NCBI GenBank assembly: GCA_012727895.1
Contig: JAAYGG010000089.1
Coordinates: forward strand, 1-64,000
Length of the DNA: 64,000 nucleotides
Reading direction: 5' to 3'
From: Bacillota bacterium
Lineage (GTDB): Bacteria > Bacillota > UBA4882 > UBA10575
Positions within the stretch are counted from its first letter, which is position 1, and each line of letters opens with the position of its first letter. The notes below the pieces were generated by a model. The model searched no databases, was not told the DNA's origin, and saw only the letters and a program-made list of their open reading frames with translations. Both the position numbers and the translations under genes were made by a program. Shown piece after piece: positions 28,900-36,154 of this stretch.

Positions 28900-29784
28900 A
28901 TGTCGGAAAAAAACAGGGTTCAGCGCGACCGAGCGTCCGGAAGTTGCAATCTGGAGGGGGGAAGGGCAATCGCGGTTATCACCAGCAGGGATAATCCCCT
29001 GTACAAACTCTATAATTCGGTAAAAACCAATAAAGGCCGGAGAAAACACCGGTTATTTCTGGCTGAAGGGCCGCACCTGGCAGTAGAGGCGCTTACTGCT
29101 TCCTATCCCCTCCACAGCCTGCTGGTGGCGGAGGAGAAATTCTCTTCCCCGCAAAGGCCTCCTTGGCTGTCACCGCTCTTGCAGGAAGCGGAGGCAAAGG
29201 GTATTCCCGTTTACCGGATGGCCGGTGATCTTTTCCACCGTTTGGCGGAGACGGAGACCCCCCAAGGCGTCCTGGCCCTGGCCATGCTCCCGGAGAATGG
29301 GCTGGCATTACCGGCGCCTGAGGGGTTTTTGGGACTCCTTCTTAACGGCATCCGGGATCCCGGCAATGTCGGGATGATTATGCGGACCGCGTGGGCGGCG
29401 GGGGTTAAGGACCTGTTTTTTACCCCCGGCACAGCGGACCCGTATTCCGGGAAAGCTGTCAGAGCGTCGCAAGGCGGCGTCTTCCATCTCCGCCTGCACC
29501 GGCGCCCGTTGGCCGAATTCTTAGATTGGGCGCAGGAAGCCGCCGTTACCTGCTGGGTGGGGGATCCCCGTGGGGGGAAGGATTATTACCATGCGGATTT
29601 TGCCAGGCCGGCCTTGATTGTTTTGGGCCACGAAACCCAGGGGCCGGAGGAGGCTGTCCGGGAAAGCGGGGAACGGGTGAAAATACCGCTCCCCGGAGGC
29701 GCCGAATCCTTGAATGTCGCAGTCTCCGCCGGGATCCTCTTATACGAGGCCCTGCGCCAACGGGAGAACCGGACCGGCGGGTAA
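28900..29784 (+). CDS. TrmH/SpoU-family RNA 2'-O-methyltransferase
   Basis: SAM-dependent SPOUT enzyme methylating ribose in rRNA or tRNA. The N-terminal substrate-binding domain (LFLAEGPHLAVEAL) is followed by the knotted catalytic domain with NGIRDPGNVGMIMRTAWAAG, LIVLGHETQGP and AESLNVAVSAGILLYEAL. The ATG at 28900 has no binding site and gives a 23-residue odd tail. GGAGGGGG at 28953-28960 sits eight bases before an in-frame ATC (28969), where family similarity begins (IAVITSRDNPLYK), so a non-canonical start is possible. Usual neighbour of rplT, here separated by the inserted hydrolase gene. Confidence 0.9.
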   Translation: MSEKNRVQRDRASGSCNLEGGRAIAVITSRDNPLYKLYNSVKTNKGRRKHRLFLAEGPHLAVEALTASYPLHSLLVAEEKFSSPQRPPWLSPLLQEAEAKGIPVYRMAGDLFHRLAETETPQGVLALAMLPENGLALPAPEGFLGLLLNGIRDPGNVGMIMRTAWAAGVKDLFFTPGTADPYSGKAVRASQGGVFHLRLHRRPLAEFLDWAQEAAVTCWVGDPRGGKDYYHADFARPALIVLGHETQGPEEAVRESGERVKIPLPGGAESLNVAVSAGILLYEALRQRENRTGG

Positions 29785-29869
29785 AAGCCGGAGACTTCCT
29801 GTGCTTTCCTTCTAAAACCCGTTTTCCCGTCATATTTTAAAAAAAGACCTCCGGAGGGAGGGGAAACGG

Positions 29870-30442
29870 GTGCGTGAATTTTTCATCCTGCTCCTGGCGG
29901 TACTCCTATGGAGCCTGGCTTTTCTTGCTTTATACCGCCGGCAGGTGAGGAAAGCCGGGCCGCGGGAAACAGTCTCCCTTCTCCGCCGGCTTTTTTTGGG
30001 GGGGAAGGGCTGCTGCTGGGAAGAGGGCAACTATTCCGTGCTTTTACTCTACCTGGTTCTCAAGGCCGGGGGACTCCTTCTTTTCGCTTGTACCTTGCGG
30101 TTTTTCCTGGTACCCGATTACTATGGCCTCTTGCTCCTGCTCTTCATGGCGGGCGGGGTCTTTTTTGGCTGGTGGCACCTTTCCCGTCTGCCGGCGCCGG
30201 CGGCTTGGGAGCGGATCTATTCCTTGCCCGAGGGTTATGCGGTTTTCCTTGCCACTCTCAACCGGCCGGGAACTGAAGAAGACTGGATTGGCGCCACCTT
30301 GTCCCAGTTGGATTTGAGGAAGAAGAACCTCTTGGTCCTGGCGATCCTGCGACCGGGGAGAATGATTGTCTTCCCGAAAGGCCAGGAGGTCCTCGCCGCC
30401 GGGGATCGCCTGCTGATCTTTGGCCGGAAAAACAACAACTGA
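29870..30442 (+). CDS. Membrane protein with C-terminal RCK_C (TrkA-C) domain
   Basis: 190 residues. One N-terminal helix (FFILLLAVLLWSLAFLALY), a short cytoplasmic loop and two further helices (about 57-105) lead to a domain of about 60 residues ending LVLAILRPGRMIVFPKG and LAAGDRLLIFGR, the pattern of the RCK_C/TrkA-C ligand-binding domain of potassium channels and cation transporters. There is no RCK_N domain and no pore filter motif (TVGYG). In relatives, Trk potassium genes often follow the rRNA methylase, so this may be a regulatory subunit or a remnant. GTG start with GGAGGGAGGGG. Ligand unknown; c-di-AMP is one possibility. Confidence 0.6.
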   Translation: MREFFILLLAVLLWSLAFLALYRRQVRKAGPRETVSLLRRLFLGGKGCCWEEGNYSVLLLYLVLKAGGLLLFACTLRFFLVPDYYGLLLLLFMAGGVFFGWWHLSRLPAPAAWERIYSLPEGYAVFLATLNRPGTEEDWIGATLSQLDLRKKNLLVLAILRPGRMIVFPKGQEVLAAGDRLLIFGRKNNN

Positions 30443-30459
30443 GGCCGGTGGAAGGCTGT

Positions 30460-30504
30460 CGGGCTTGCGGCCATCAGGTTTGCAGCCATTGGGTTTGCGC
30501 CGGT
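30460..30504 (+). repeat. 15-bp tandem repeat, three units, upstream of mtrB
   Basis: Three units of CrGGyTTGCrGCCAT type at 30460-30474, 30475-30489 and 30490-30504 (the last more diverged) lie between the RCK_C gene and the mtrB promoter. Confidence 0.6.
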
Positions 30505-30522
30505 GGCGGGGGTTTTTCCATA

Positions 30523-30551
30523 TTGCTTTCTCCGGGAAGATAAAATATAAT
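30523..30551 (+). promoter_or_regulatory. Sigma-A promoter of mtrB
   Basis: TTGCTT (30523-30528), 17-base spacer, perfect TATAAT (30546-30551). It overlaps an ATG at 30550 and thereby excludes it as start. Confidence 0.75.
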
Positions 30552-30582
30552 GGAAACAGTAAGACAGGGAGAAGGTGGATCA

Positions 30583-30834
30583 ATGGAAGAGATTTACCGG
30601 GCCGGCAATGAGGTTTTTGGCGACTTTATTGTGGTAAAAGCCATGGAAGACGGGGTCACCCTAATCGGCTTGACCAGGGGGAAGGAGACCAAGTTTCACC
30701 ATACAGAAAAACTGGACAAGGGTGAAGTGATGCTGGTGCAGTTTACCTTGCATACTTCGGCCATTAAGATCCGGGGGAAGGCGGAGATCCTGACCAAGCA
30801 CGGCTCGATCATCAGCGGGCGGGGTGAAGAGTAA
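30583..30834 (+). CDS. mtrB: Tryptophan RNA-binding attenuation protein (TRAP)
   Basis: TRAP forms an 11-mer ring that, when loaded with tryptophan, binds arrays of GAG/UAG triplets in leader RNAs and causes termination or blocks translation of trp genes. The 83-residue product keeps the signature segments DFIVVKAMEDGV, GLTRGKETKFHHTEKLDKGE and HTSAIKIRGKAEI, which include the RNA-contacting lysines and arginine and the tryptophan pocket (GLTRG, HTSAIK). ATG at 30583 with AAGGTGG. It is monocistronic, with its own promoter and terminator; no trp gene or triplet array was seen in the window. Confidence 0.95.
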   Translation: MEEIYRAGNEVFGDFIVVKAMEDGVTLIGLTRGKETKFHHTEKLDKGEVMLVQFTLHTSAIKIRGKAEILTKHGSIISGRGEE

Positions 30835-30878
30835 ACATTCAAGGGCTGGGGATATTTTGGGATAAAAGTGAAAAAGAG

Positions 30879-30911
30879 ACGGGTGCCGGCGTTCGTCCAC
30901 CCGTTTTTTTA
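30879..30911 (+). terminator. Intrinsic terminator after mtrB
   Basis: ACGGGTG (30879-30885) pairs with CACCCGT (30898-30904), followed by seven T residues. Confidence 0.85.
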
Positions 30912-30958
30912 TGCGACCTCTTCACGTTTCTGCTTAATGCTTGGAAGGAGAGAGAGAA

Positions 30959-31528
30959 ATGGCGGAAGAGACAGTTGCCTCAAAAAGCATGAACTTGCGC
31001 ATGACTGTTTACGCGGCACTCTTTACGGCTTTGATTATTATTGGCGGATACATAAGCGTGCCGCTGCCCGTCGGGCCCGTCCCCATTGTCCTGGCGGATT
31101 TCTTTGTGATGGTAACCGGGCTTTTTCTGGGGTTTAAATGGGGGCTGGCCAGTGTCGCCCTCTACCTGTTTTTGGGGATACTGGGTTTGCCGGTCTTTGC
31201 CGGCGGCCGCTCCGGCCTGGCGGTTCTCTTTGGCCCGACCGGCGGATTTTTGCTTGGCTATTTATTGCTGGCGGCTTCTGCAGGCTTGCTTGCCGGCAAA
31301 GGGAGACCGTCAATTGCCAGGATTCTCATGGCTTTGCTCACCGGCAACCTTCTCCTGTATGGCGCCGGTCTCCCCTGGCTGAAGGCCGTGACAAACCTCA
31401 GTTGGGCCGGTACTTTGGCAGCGGGATTAATCCCGTTCATACCGGGGGTTATTATCAAAATAACTGTGGCTTTGATTTTAGCCCGGACTTTCCTGCCCCG
31501 CTTCCGGGAGAGGTTGGTTTCTTCTTAA
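30959..31528 (+). CDS. bioY: Biotin ECF transporter substrate-binding protein BioY
   Basis: S component that binds biotin in the membrane and hands it to the energising module. Six hydrophobic helices; family signatures PVPIVLADFFVMVTGLFLG, the conserved FLGILGLPVFAGGRSG loop and GPTGGFLLGYLLLA. ATG at 30959 with GGAAGGAGAG. 189 residues is typical. The next two genes supply the ATPase and the T subunit, making a bioY-ecfA-ecfT (bioYMN) operon. No biotin synthesis gene or BirA site was recognised. Confidence 0.93.
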   Translation: MAEETVASKSMNLRMTVYAALFTALIIIGGYISVPLPVGPVPIVLADFFVMVTGLFLGFKWGLASVALYLFLGILGLPVFAGGRSGLAVLFGPTGGFLLGYLLLAASAGLLAGKGRPSIARILMALLTGNLLLYGAGLPWLKAVTNLSWAGTLAAGLIPFIPGVIIKITVALILARTFLPRFRERLVSS

Positions 31529-31549
31529 ACAAGCAAACAGGGTGAGAAA

Positions 31550-32299
31550 ATGGCTCTTTTGGAAACAGAAGATTTAACCCACGTTTTTCCCGATGGTACC
31601 GTTGCCATTGAAGGTATAAACCTAAAGGTCAACGCCGGCGAATTTTTAGTCATTGCCGGGCCCAACGGGTCCGGGAAAACCGTCTTTGCCCGGCATCTTA
31701 ACGGGTTGTTAAGGCCCACAAGGGGGAGGGTGCTCCTGGACGGGGAACCGATCAGCAAAGATCTTATTGGCGCCCGGAAAAAGGTCGGCCTGGTTTTTCA
31801 GAACCCGGAGAGCCAGATTGTCGGGCAAACCGTAGCGGAGGACGTGGCCTTTGGCCCGGAAAACCTGAATCTACCTGCAGACCAGGTGGCGACGGTTGTC
31901 GAAGAGTCCCTGGCCGCGGTTGGCTTAAGCCGGTTCGTCACGCGCAGCCCCCACGCCCTTTCAGGCGGGGAAAAGCGAAAACTGGCAATCGCCGGGATCC
32001 TCGCGATGAATCCCAAGATCATTGTTTTTGACGAACCCTTTACCGGGCTTGACTATCCCGGGGTGGTGCAGGTTCTCAAAGAAATCCTGCGTCTCCATAA
32101 AAACGGCCATACCATCCTCCTGATCACCCACGAACTTGAAAAGGTGCTGGCCCATGCCGGCCGGTTGGTGATCATGCATGGGGGAAGGCTGGTTGAGGAT
32201 GGGAAACCGGAAACGGTAATTTCCCGTGTGGAAAACTACGGTCTGCGGATGCCCCTGCGGGAAGGGGAGAAGGTTGGGTCATTGACATGGCTGAAATGA
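31550..32299 (+). CDS. Energy-coupling factor transporter ATP-binding protein
   Basis: ABC ATPase of the ECF type, 249 residues. Walker A GPNGSGKT, Q loop VFQNPESQIVGQTV, signature LSGGEKRKLAIAGIL, Walker B KIIVFDEPF and switch His in LLITHELEKV are all intact. A single ATPase gene implies a homodimer, as for BioM. It overlaps the T-component gene by 13 bases. Confidence 0.93.
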   Translation: MALLETEDLTHVFPDGTVAIEGINLKVNAGEFLVIAGPNGSGKTVFARHLNGLLRPTRGRVLLDGEPISKDLIGARKKVGLVFQNPESQIVGQTVAEDVAFGPENLNLPADQVATVVEESLAAVGLSRFVTRSPHALSGGEKRKLAIAGILAMNPKIIVFDEPFTGLDYPGVVQVLKEILRLHKNGHTILLITHELEKVLAHAGRLVIMHGGRLVEDGKPETVISRVENYGLRMPLREGEKVGSLTWLK

Positions 32300-33042
32300 C
32301 GCTTTTCCACTACATACATAAGGATACGGTCCTGCACCGGATGGATGGCAGGCTGAAGCTGGCGGCCCTGCTGTTCTTTGGCTTGGCGGCGGGCTTTTCT
32401 TCTGAGTTTCACGACTACTTAGTGGCGTTTTCCGTTCTCTTCTGCGCTTTACTCCTTGCCAGGCTGCCTGTGGCGGCACTGCTGAAAGAGATGGGGTTTT
32501 TTGGCGTCTTGATCTTGATAGTCATGGTTGTGAACGCCTTTACCATCCCCGGCGAACCCATACCCAACTCCCCGTTTGCGGGTATCTCCCAACAAGGAGT
32601 TATTACCGGTCTGCGTTTTGCCGGGCGGCTCCTCATGGTCCTCTTGCTTTCTGTGGTGGTTACCGGGACCACGCCTTTAGCGCGGTTCCGGGATGCTGTT
32701 GAATGGTACTTGCGCCCCTTTCCTTTTCTCCCGGCGGCAAGAGTCGCCACCATGTTTAACCTGACCTTTCTGTTGCTCCCGGTGATCCTGGATAATTTCA
32801 AAGAAATAATGGCCGCGCAAAACTCCCGTTGCGTCCAGTTGAGAAAAAACCCGGTAAAACGCCTGAAATACCTGGTCTTTCCCCTTCTTGACCAAACTTT
32901 GCGCCGGGCCGATGAGATCGCATACGCCATGGAAGCCAGGGGTTACTCGGAGGTACGGACAAGGGCGACGTTCAAAAGTACGAAAACCGACTGGCTTATG
33001 CTGGCCATCTCTTTGCTGGTCTTCCTTTTTGTCCTTTTCTAG
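32287..33042 (+). CDS. Energy-coupling factor transporter transmembrane component (EcfT/BioN)
   Basis: Scaffold subunit linking BioY to the ATPase. 251 residues with four to five membrane helices and the cytoplasmic coupling helices; the AQNSRC and AMEARGYSEVRTR segments correspond to the two ARG-type motifs that contact the ATPases. Coupled to the ATPase gene by overlap and followed by a terminator. Confidence 0.92.
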   Translation: MAEMTLFHYIHKDTVLHRMDGRLKLAALLFFGLAAGFSSEFHDYLVAFSVLFCALLLARLPVAALLKEMGFFGVLILIVMVVNAFTIPGEPIPNSPFAGISQQGVITGLRFAGRLLMVLLLSVVVTGTTPLARFRDAVEWYLRPFPFLPAARVATMFNLTFLLLPVILDNFKEIMAAQNSRCVQLRKNPVKRLKYLVFPLLDQTLRRADEIAYAMEARGYSEVRTRATFKSTKTDWLMLAISLLVFLFVLF

Positions 33043-33110
33043 CTGGAAAGGAAGGCAAAAAAAAACCCCGGATGGGAGAAGAAGTATGGTTCGTGTGCGG
33101 GTGCGAAAAA

Positions 33111-33149
33111 GAAAAAGGGCTAAAGGCGAATCCGCCATAGCCCTTTTTC
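33111..33149 (+). terminator. Intrinsic terminator after the biotin transporter operon
   Basis: GAAAAAGGGCTA (33111-33122) pairs with TAGCCCTTTTTC (33138-33149); GGCG/CGCC extends the stem inside. The A and T runs on each side would allow action on both strands, against the convergent serC as well. A second hairpin (CCGGCTG/CAGCCGG) lies near 33228-33243. Confidence 0.88.
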
Positions 33150-33204
33150 TTGGTATTTTGTTGGTATCATGTTGGTATCTTGTTGGCATTTTGTTGGCGC
33201 TTTT
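33150..33204 (+). repeat. 11-bp tandem repeat, five units, between convergent ecfT and serC
   Basis: Five head-to-tail units of TTGGTATyTTG type: 33150-33160, 33161-33171, 33172-33182, 33183-33193 and 33194-33204 (last two carry GGC for GGT). The period is close to one helical turn of DNA. It directly abuts the T run of the terminator. Confidence 0.85.
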
Positions 33205-33284
33205 CCGGCGCCATTTGCATGCAGTGCCGGCTGTAAACAGCCGGTTGTTTTTCTCTTTTCCCTGCCGCTGTCTTCTTTTTTCTC

Positions 33285-34373
33285 TTAACTGTTTTGCTCC
33301 CGGAACTCCCGCATGAAGGCGGCCAGTGTCTGGGCGCCTTCCAGGGTCATGGCGTTATAGAGAGAGGCTCGCAAACCGCCGACCGAACGGTGGCCCTTGA
33401 GGCCGACCAAACCGTTGGCCGTGGACTCCTCAACGAACTTCTTCTCCAGCTCGGGGCTGGGGAGGCGGAAGGTGATATTCATCAAGGAACGGCTCTCTTT
33501 TTGGGCATGTCCGCGGTAAAACCCGTCGCTCTCATCGATTTCTTTATAAATAAGCGCGGCTTTTTCCCGGTTTCTCTCGGCCATGGCCGCCAGGCCCCCG
33601 TTCTCCTCGATCCATTTCAGGACCAGGTTAACAACGTAAATGGCAAAGACCGGCGGGGTGTTGTAGAGCGAATCCTTGTCCGCGTGGGTCTTGTAGTTGA
33701 AGATGATAGGCACGTTTTCATTGATCTTTTCCAGGAGCGACTTTTTGATGACGACCACTGTCACTCCGGCAGGGCCAAGGTTTTTCTGGGCCCCGGCGTA
33801 AATCAGGGAGAACTTCTTCGCGTCAAAGGGGCGGGAAAGGATATCGCTGGACATATCGGCCATAAGGGGAACGTCGCCACAGTCGGGGAAATCCTGCCAC
33901 TGGGTACCCATGATCGTGTTGTTGCTTGTCAGATGGATATAAACCGGGTCGGGTGAGAATTTGATCTCCTCCGGCGAGGGGATCCGGTTGAAGTTATCCT
34001 CTTCCGTGCTGGCGGCGATATGGGCATTCCCCATACGGGCGGCTTCCTTATAAGCCTTCTGCGACCAGCTGCCGGTGAGCAAATAATCGGCTGTCCGGCC
34101 CGGAGAAAGGAAGTTCATGGGAATCATGGCGAATTGGCCGCTGGCGCCGCCTTGTAAAAAGAGGCAGCGGTAATCGTCGCCCAGGTCCAAGAGTTTCTTC
34201 ATCCGCGCTTCCGCTTCCATGTGGACCCCATCATAAGTTTTTGACCTGTGGCTAATCTCCAGGATCGAGAGGCCGGTACCACCAAAATCCAACAACTCTT
34301 CTTGCACTTTTTCAAGAACTGGCCGGGGTAAAACTGCCGGTCCGGGGTAAAAATTATAGATCTTTTTCTCCAT
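33285..34373 (-). CDS. serC: Phosphoserine aminotransferase
   Basis: PLP enzyme converting 3-phosphohydroxypyruvate and glutamate to phosphoserine. The 362-residue product starts IYNFYPGPAVLPRPVLEK, has the substrate segment ILEISHRSKTYD, and the PLP lysine in SLIYAGAQKNLGPAGVTVV. The C-terminus (VGLKGHRSVGGLRASLYNAM) is canonical. Monocistronic, with its own promoter (34407-34435) and AGGAGCGGAGG site. Confidence 0.96.
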   Translation of the reverse strand: MEKKIYNFYPGPAVLPRPVLEKVQEELLDFGGTGLSILEISHRSKTYDGVHMEAEARMKKLLDLGDDYRCLFLQGGASGQFAMIPMNFLSPGRTADYLLTGSWSQKAYKEAARMGNAHIAASTEEDNFNRIPSPEEIKFSPDPVYIHLTSNNTIMGTQWQDFPDCGDVPLMADMSSDILSRPFDAKKFSLIYAGAQKNLGPAGVTVVVIKKSLLEKINENVPIIFNYKTHADKDSLYNTPPVFAIYVVNLVLKWIEENGGLAAMAERNREKAALIYKEIDESDGFYRGHAQKESRSLMNITFRLPSPELEKKFVEESTANGLVGLKGHRSVGGLRASLYNAMTLEGAQTLAAFMREFREQNS

Positions 34374-34406
34374 TATCCTCCGCTCCTATTATTTGGCTTT
34401 ATTTGC

Positions 34407-34435
34407 ATTATACTATTAACTTCCTCTCTTCTCAA
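34407..34435 (-). promoter_or_regulatory. Sigma-A promoter of serC
   Basis: Minus strand: TTGAGA (34435-34430), 17-base spacer, perfect TATAAT (34412-34407). Confidence 0.78.
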
Positions 34436-34484
34436 GTAAAAAAAAATACCGGCCGGAATTATTTACTATAAATTTAACCCAAAT

Positions 34485-34913
34485 TTAACTCCGGGGCATC
34501 CGGGAAGCGGGAGCGGGGGTCCCGGCAGGTAACTGGTAGGACTGGGAAAGGAGTTTTTCCCCGTTTTCATCTTTTACTTGGAAGACCAGGGAAGACCGGT
34601 AGAAATATGTGGCCGGGAGGTGGTAGAGACCCAGGCAAGGCCGGAGCCGTCCTTTTATCGTGACATAACACCCCCGGTATTTGGCTTCCAAGGGTTCCAC
34701 ACCGGCGGTGAGGATGAGGATTTTCTCCCGGCATGGCACCGGTTGCGGGATAGAGCAGCCGTATTTTTCGGCAAGTTCCGGCCGGCCGGCGATATTCTCC
34801 CATCCCACCAGAAGCAAAGGCTTGCCGGCAACCGGTTCGTGGAAAAAGACCGGTTCAAGGTAAAGCGGGATATATTGGACAGGAGGATAAGGGTACAGCG
34901 GTGATCTGGGCAA
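34485..34913 (-). CDS. Hypothetical protein downstream of the anti-sigma gene
   Basis: 142 residues, no recognised domain. It is not clearly membrane-bound; the middle (KILILTAGVEPLEAKYRG) and C-terminal half (YFYRSSLVFQVKDENGE) look beta-rich. The only usual start codon is the TTG at 34913, which lies in the T run of a terminator-like hairpin (34911-34941) and has no clean binding site, so the gene may be 5'-truncated or start at a different codon. A -10-like TATGAT lies near 34970 without a -35. It may belong functionally to the sigma/anti-sigma locus; this is a guess. Confidence 0.5.
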   Translation of the reverse strand: MPRSPLYPYPPVQYIPLYLEPVFFHEPVAGKPLLLVGWENIAGRPELAEKYGCSIPQPVPCREKILILTAGVEPLEAKYRGCYVTIKGRLRPCLGLYHLPATYFYRSSLVFQVKDENGEKLLSQSYQLPAGTPAPASRMPRS

Positions 34914-34941
34914 AAAAAACGCCCCCTTTTCTCCAAAGGCG
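34911..34941 (-). terminator. Terminator-like hairpin after the anti-sigma factor gene
   Basis: On the minus strand CGC-CCTTT (34941-34935) can pair with AAAGG..GCG (34929-34920) around a short loop, with a small bulge, followed by eight T residues (34919-34912). The stem is imperfect but the T run is strong. Confidence 0.45.
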
Positions 34942-35009
34942 CGTGTTTGCGCTTATCGCGCGTGCGTTTTATCATATGCCGGTGGAGAGCAGGGGGCTTC
35001 TGGAAATAT

Positions 35010-35459
35010 TTAACGGGAAACAGGAATCCCCGGGAGACGGGGAAGAAACGGCAATTTGCTTCCCTCTTCCGGCCGGGCCTCCTCGTGCAGGGGAGAATAA
35101 TCCGGCCGCTGCTCTTCCTTTTGTGCCAGTTCCGGGCCGGAAGAATTCGGGAAGAGCAGGAAAGAGGTGAGGAGGAACAAAAGGATCCAGGCGGCTGCCA
35201 TTGCCAGGCGTTTTCCCCAAAGAAAAGTCGTTTGCAGCAGCCGGCCCTCCCGGTAAAGGTGGACCTTTTTCAAGATGTCCCTGCTGATGGCAGGGGGTTC
35301 CAGGCTCTCTAAGGAGTCTTTGATCAGGGTCAGTTCATCACAGAGGCGGGAGCAAGGGGAACAACCAAAGAGGTGCCTGCGGATTTCCCGACGCTCTTCA
35401 GCACTGAGTTCCTGGTCAAGGTAGGAAGAGAGGAGCTTTTGTACCCGGTGACAGTTCAT
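35010..35459 (-). CDS. Anti-sigma factor with N-terminal zinc-binding (ZAS) domain
   Basis: Membrane-anchored inhibitor of the adjacent ECF sigma factor. Residues 1-45 hold the zinc anti-sigma motif with HLFGCSPCS (H-x3-C-x2-C), a first Cys/His pair lying in MNCHRVQ. One transmembrane helix (AMAAAWILLFLLTSFLLF, about 84-104) separates the cytoplasmic domain from an extracytoplasmic tail of about 45 residues rich in Glu and Pro, probably the sensing or cleavage part. It overlaps the sigma gene by four bases, the normal arrangement. Confidence 0.9.
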   Translation of the reverse strand: MNCHRVQKLLSSYLDQELSAEERREIRRHLFGCSPCSRLCDELTLIKDSLESLEPPAISRDILKKVHLYREGRLLQTTFLWGKRLAMAAAWILLFLLTSFLLFPNSSGPELAQKEEQRPDYSPLHEEARPEEGSKLPFLPRLPGIPVSR

Positions 35460-36052
35460 TTTGTTCTTCTCCTTTCTTCACGGAAGTAAGGTTGGAGTAG
35501 CTCCCTTAGTAACCTCCGTCCGCGGTGAATCCGGGATCTGACGGTTCCGAGAGAACACCCCAGGACCTGGCTGATCTCTTCGTAGGACAACCCCTGAATG
35601 TCGCAGAGGATCACAGCGACCCGGAAATTCTCCGGGATGAGCATGAGCGCCTCCTGGATGGTCCGGCCCAGTTCCTGCCGGAGGGCTGAATCCTCCGGCA
35701 GGTTGCTGTAATCCGGTACATCGGTGGTCTTTGCCTGTTCCAAATGGGGATGGGGTTCATCCAGCGACGAGATGAAGGGCCGCCGGCGTTTTTTCCGGTA
35801 ATTGTCGATGAAAAGACGGTAAAGAATCTGGAACATCCACCGGTCAAAAGCAGTCCCGGGCTGAAAACGGTGGTAAGAACGGTAGGCTTTCAAAAGCCCC
35901 TCTTGCAACAGGTCCTGGGCGTCATTGACATCCCCCGTTAACCTGTAGGCAAAGTGATAAAGGGGTTTTTCGTAGATTTTGACTTGTTCTTCAAAGTCCC
36001 CCCAACGGTCGGAGGGGGAACGGGTAAGGCTCAGGCTTTCACTGCGCAACAT
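35456..36052 (-). CDS. ECF RNA polymerase sigma factor (SigW/RpoE-like)
   Basis: 198-residue group IV sigma factor. Region 2 (LYHFAYRLTGDVNDAQDLLQEGLLKAY...FDRWMFQILYRLFIDNYRKK) recognises the -10 element and core polymerase; region 4 (ALMLIPENFRVAVILCDIQGLSYEEISQVLGCSLGTVRSRIHRGR) holds the helix-turn-helix for the -35 element. A 50-residue linker joins them. It is transcribed from a sigma-A promoter (36155-36183) through a repeat-containing leader and is translationally coupled to its anti-sigma. The stimulus is likely envelope stress, given htrA next door (inference). Confidence 0.93.
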   Translation of the reverse strand: MLRSESLSLTRSPSDRWGDFEEQVKIYEKPLYHFAYRLTGDVNDAQDLLQEGLLKAYRSYHRFQPGTAFDRWMFQILYRLFIDNYRKKRRRPFISSLDEPHPHLEQAKTTDVPDYSNLPEDSALRQELGRTIQEALMLIPENFRVAVILCDIQGLSYEEISQVLGCSLGTVRSRIHRGRRLLRELLQPYFREERRRTK

Positions 36053-36084
36053 TTTGGCCAGTCCTTCCTCGTGGATTTTACGGT

Positions 36085-36135
36085 TTTATTCTGATGGGAG
36101 CTTTATTCTGATGAAGGCTTTATCTTGATGGAAGC
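36085..36135 (-). repeat. 17-bp tandem repeat, three units, in the leader of the ECF sigma gene
   Basis: Plus-strand units TTTATTCTGATGGGAGC (36085-36101), TTTATTCTGATGAAGGC (36102-36118) and TTTATCTTGATGGAAGC (36119-36135). In the messenger (minus strand) they read GCyyyCAUCArAAUAAA-like and lie between promoter and ribosome binding site. Confidence 0.85.
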
Positions 36136-36154
36136 GGATTTCTCCTGCAAATTT

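Noticed and set aside
33150-33204. CRISPR array
   Set aside because: The 11-bp units are contiguous with no spacers; no cas gene is present in the window.
33061-33316. Coding potential across the 11-bp repeats (hydrophobic frame WYLVGILLALF-like)
   Set aside because: An 11-bp period cannot keep frame; the apparent hydrophobic segment comes from repeat composition and lies after a terminator.
34578-34904. 108-codon plus-strand open frame opposite the hypothetical gene at 34.5-34.9 kb
   Set aside because: No ribosome binding site, and a charged composition typical of an antisense frame. The minus-strand frame is longer, though itself uncertain.
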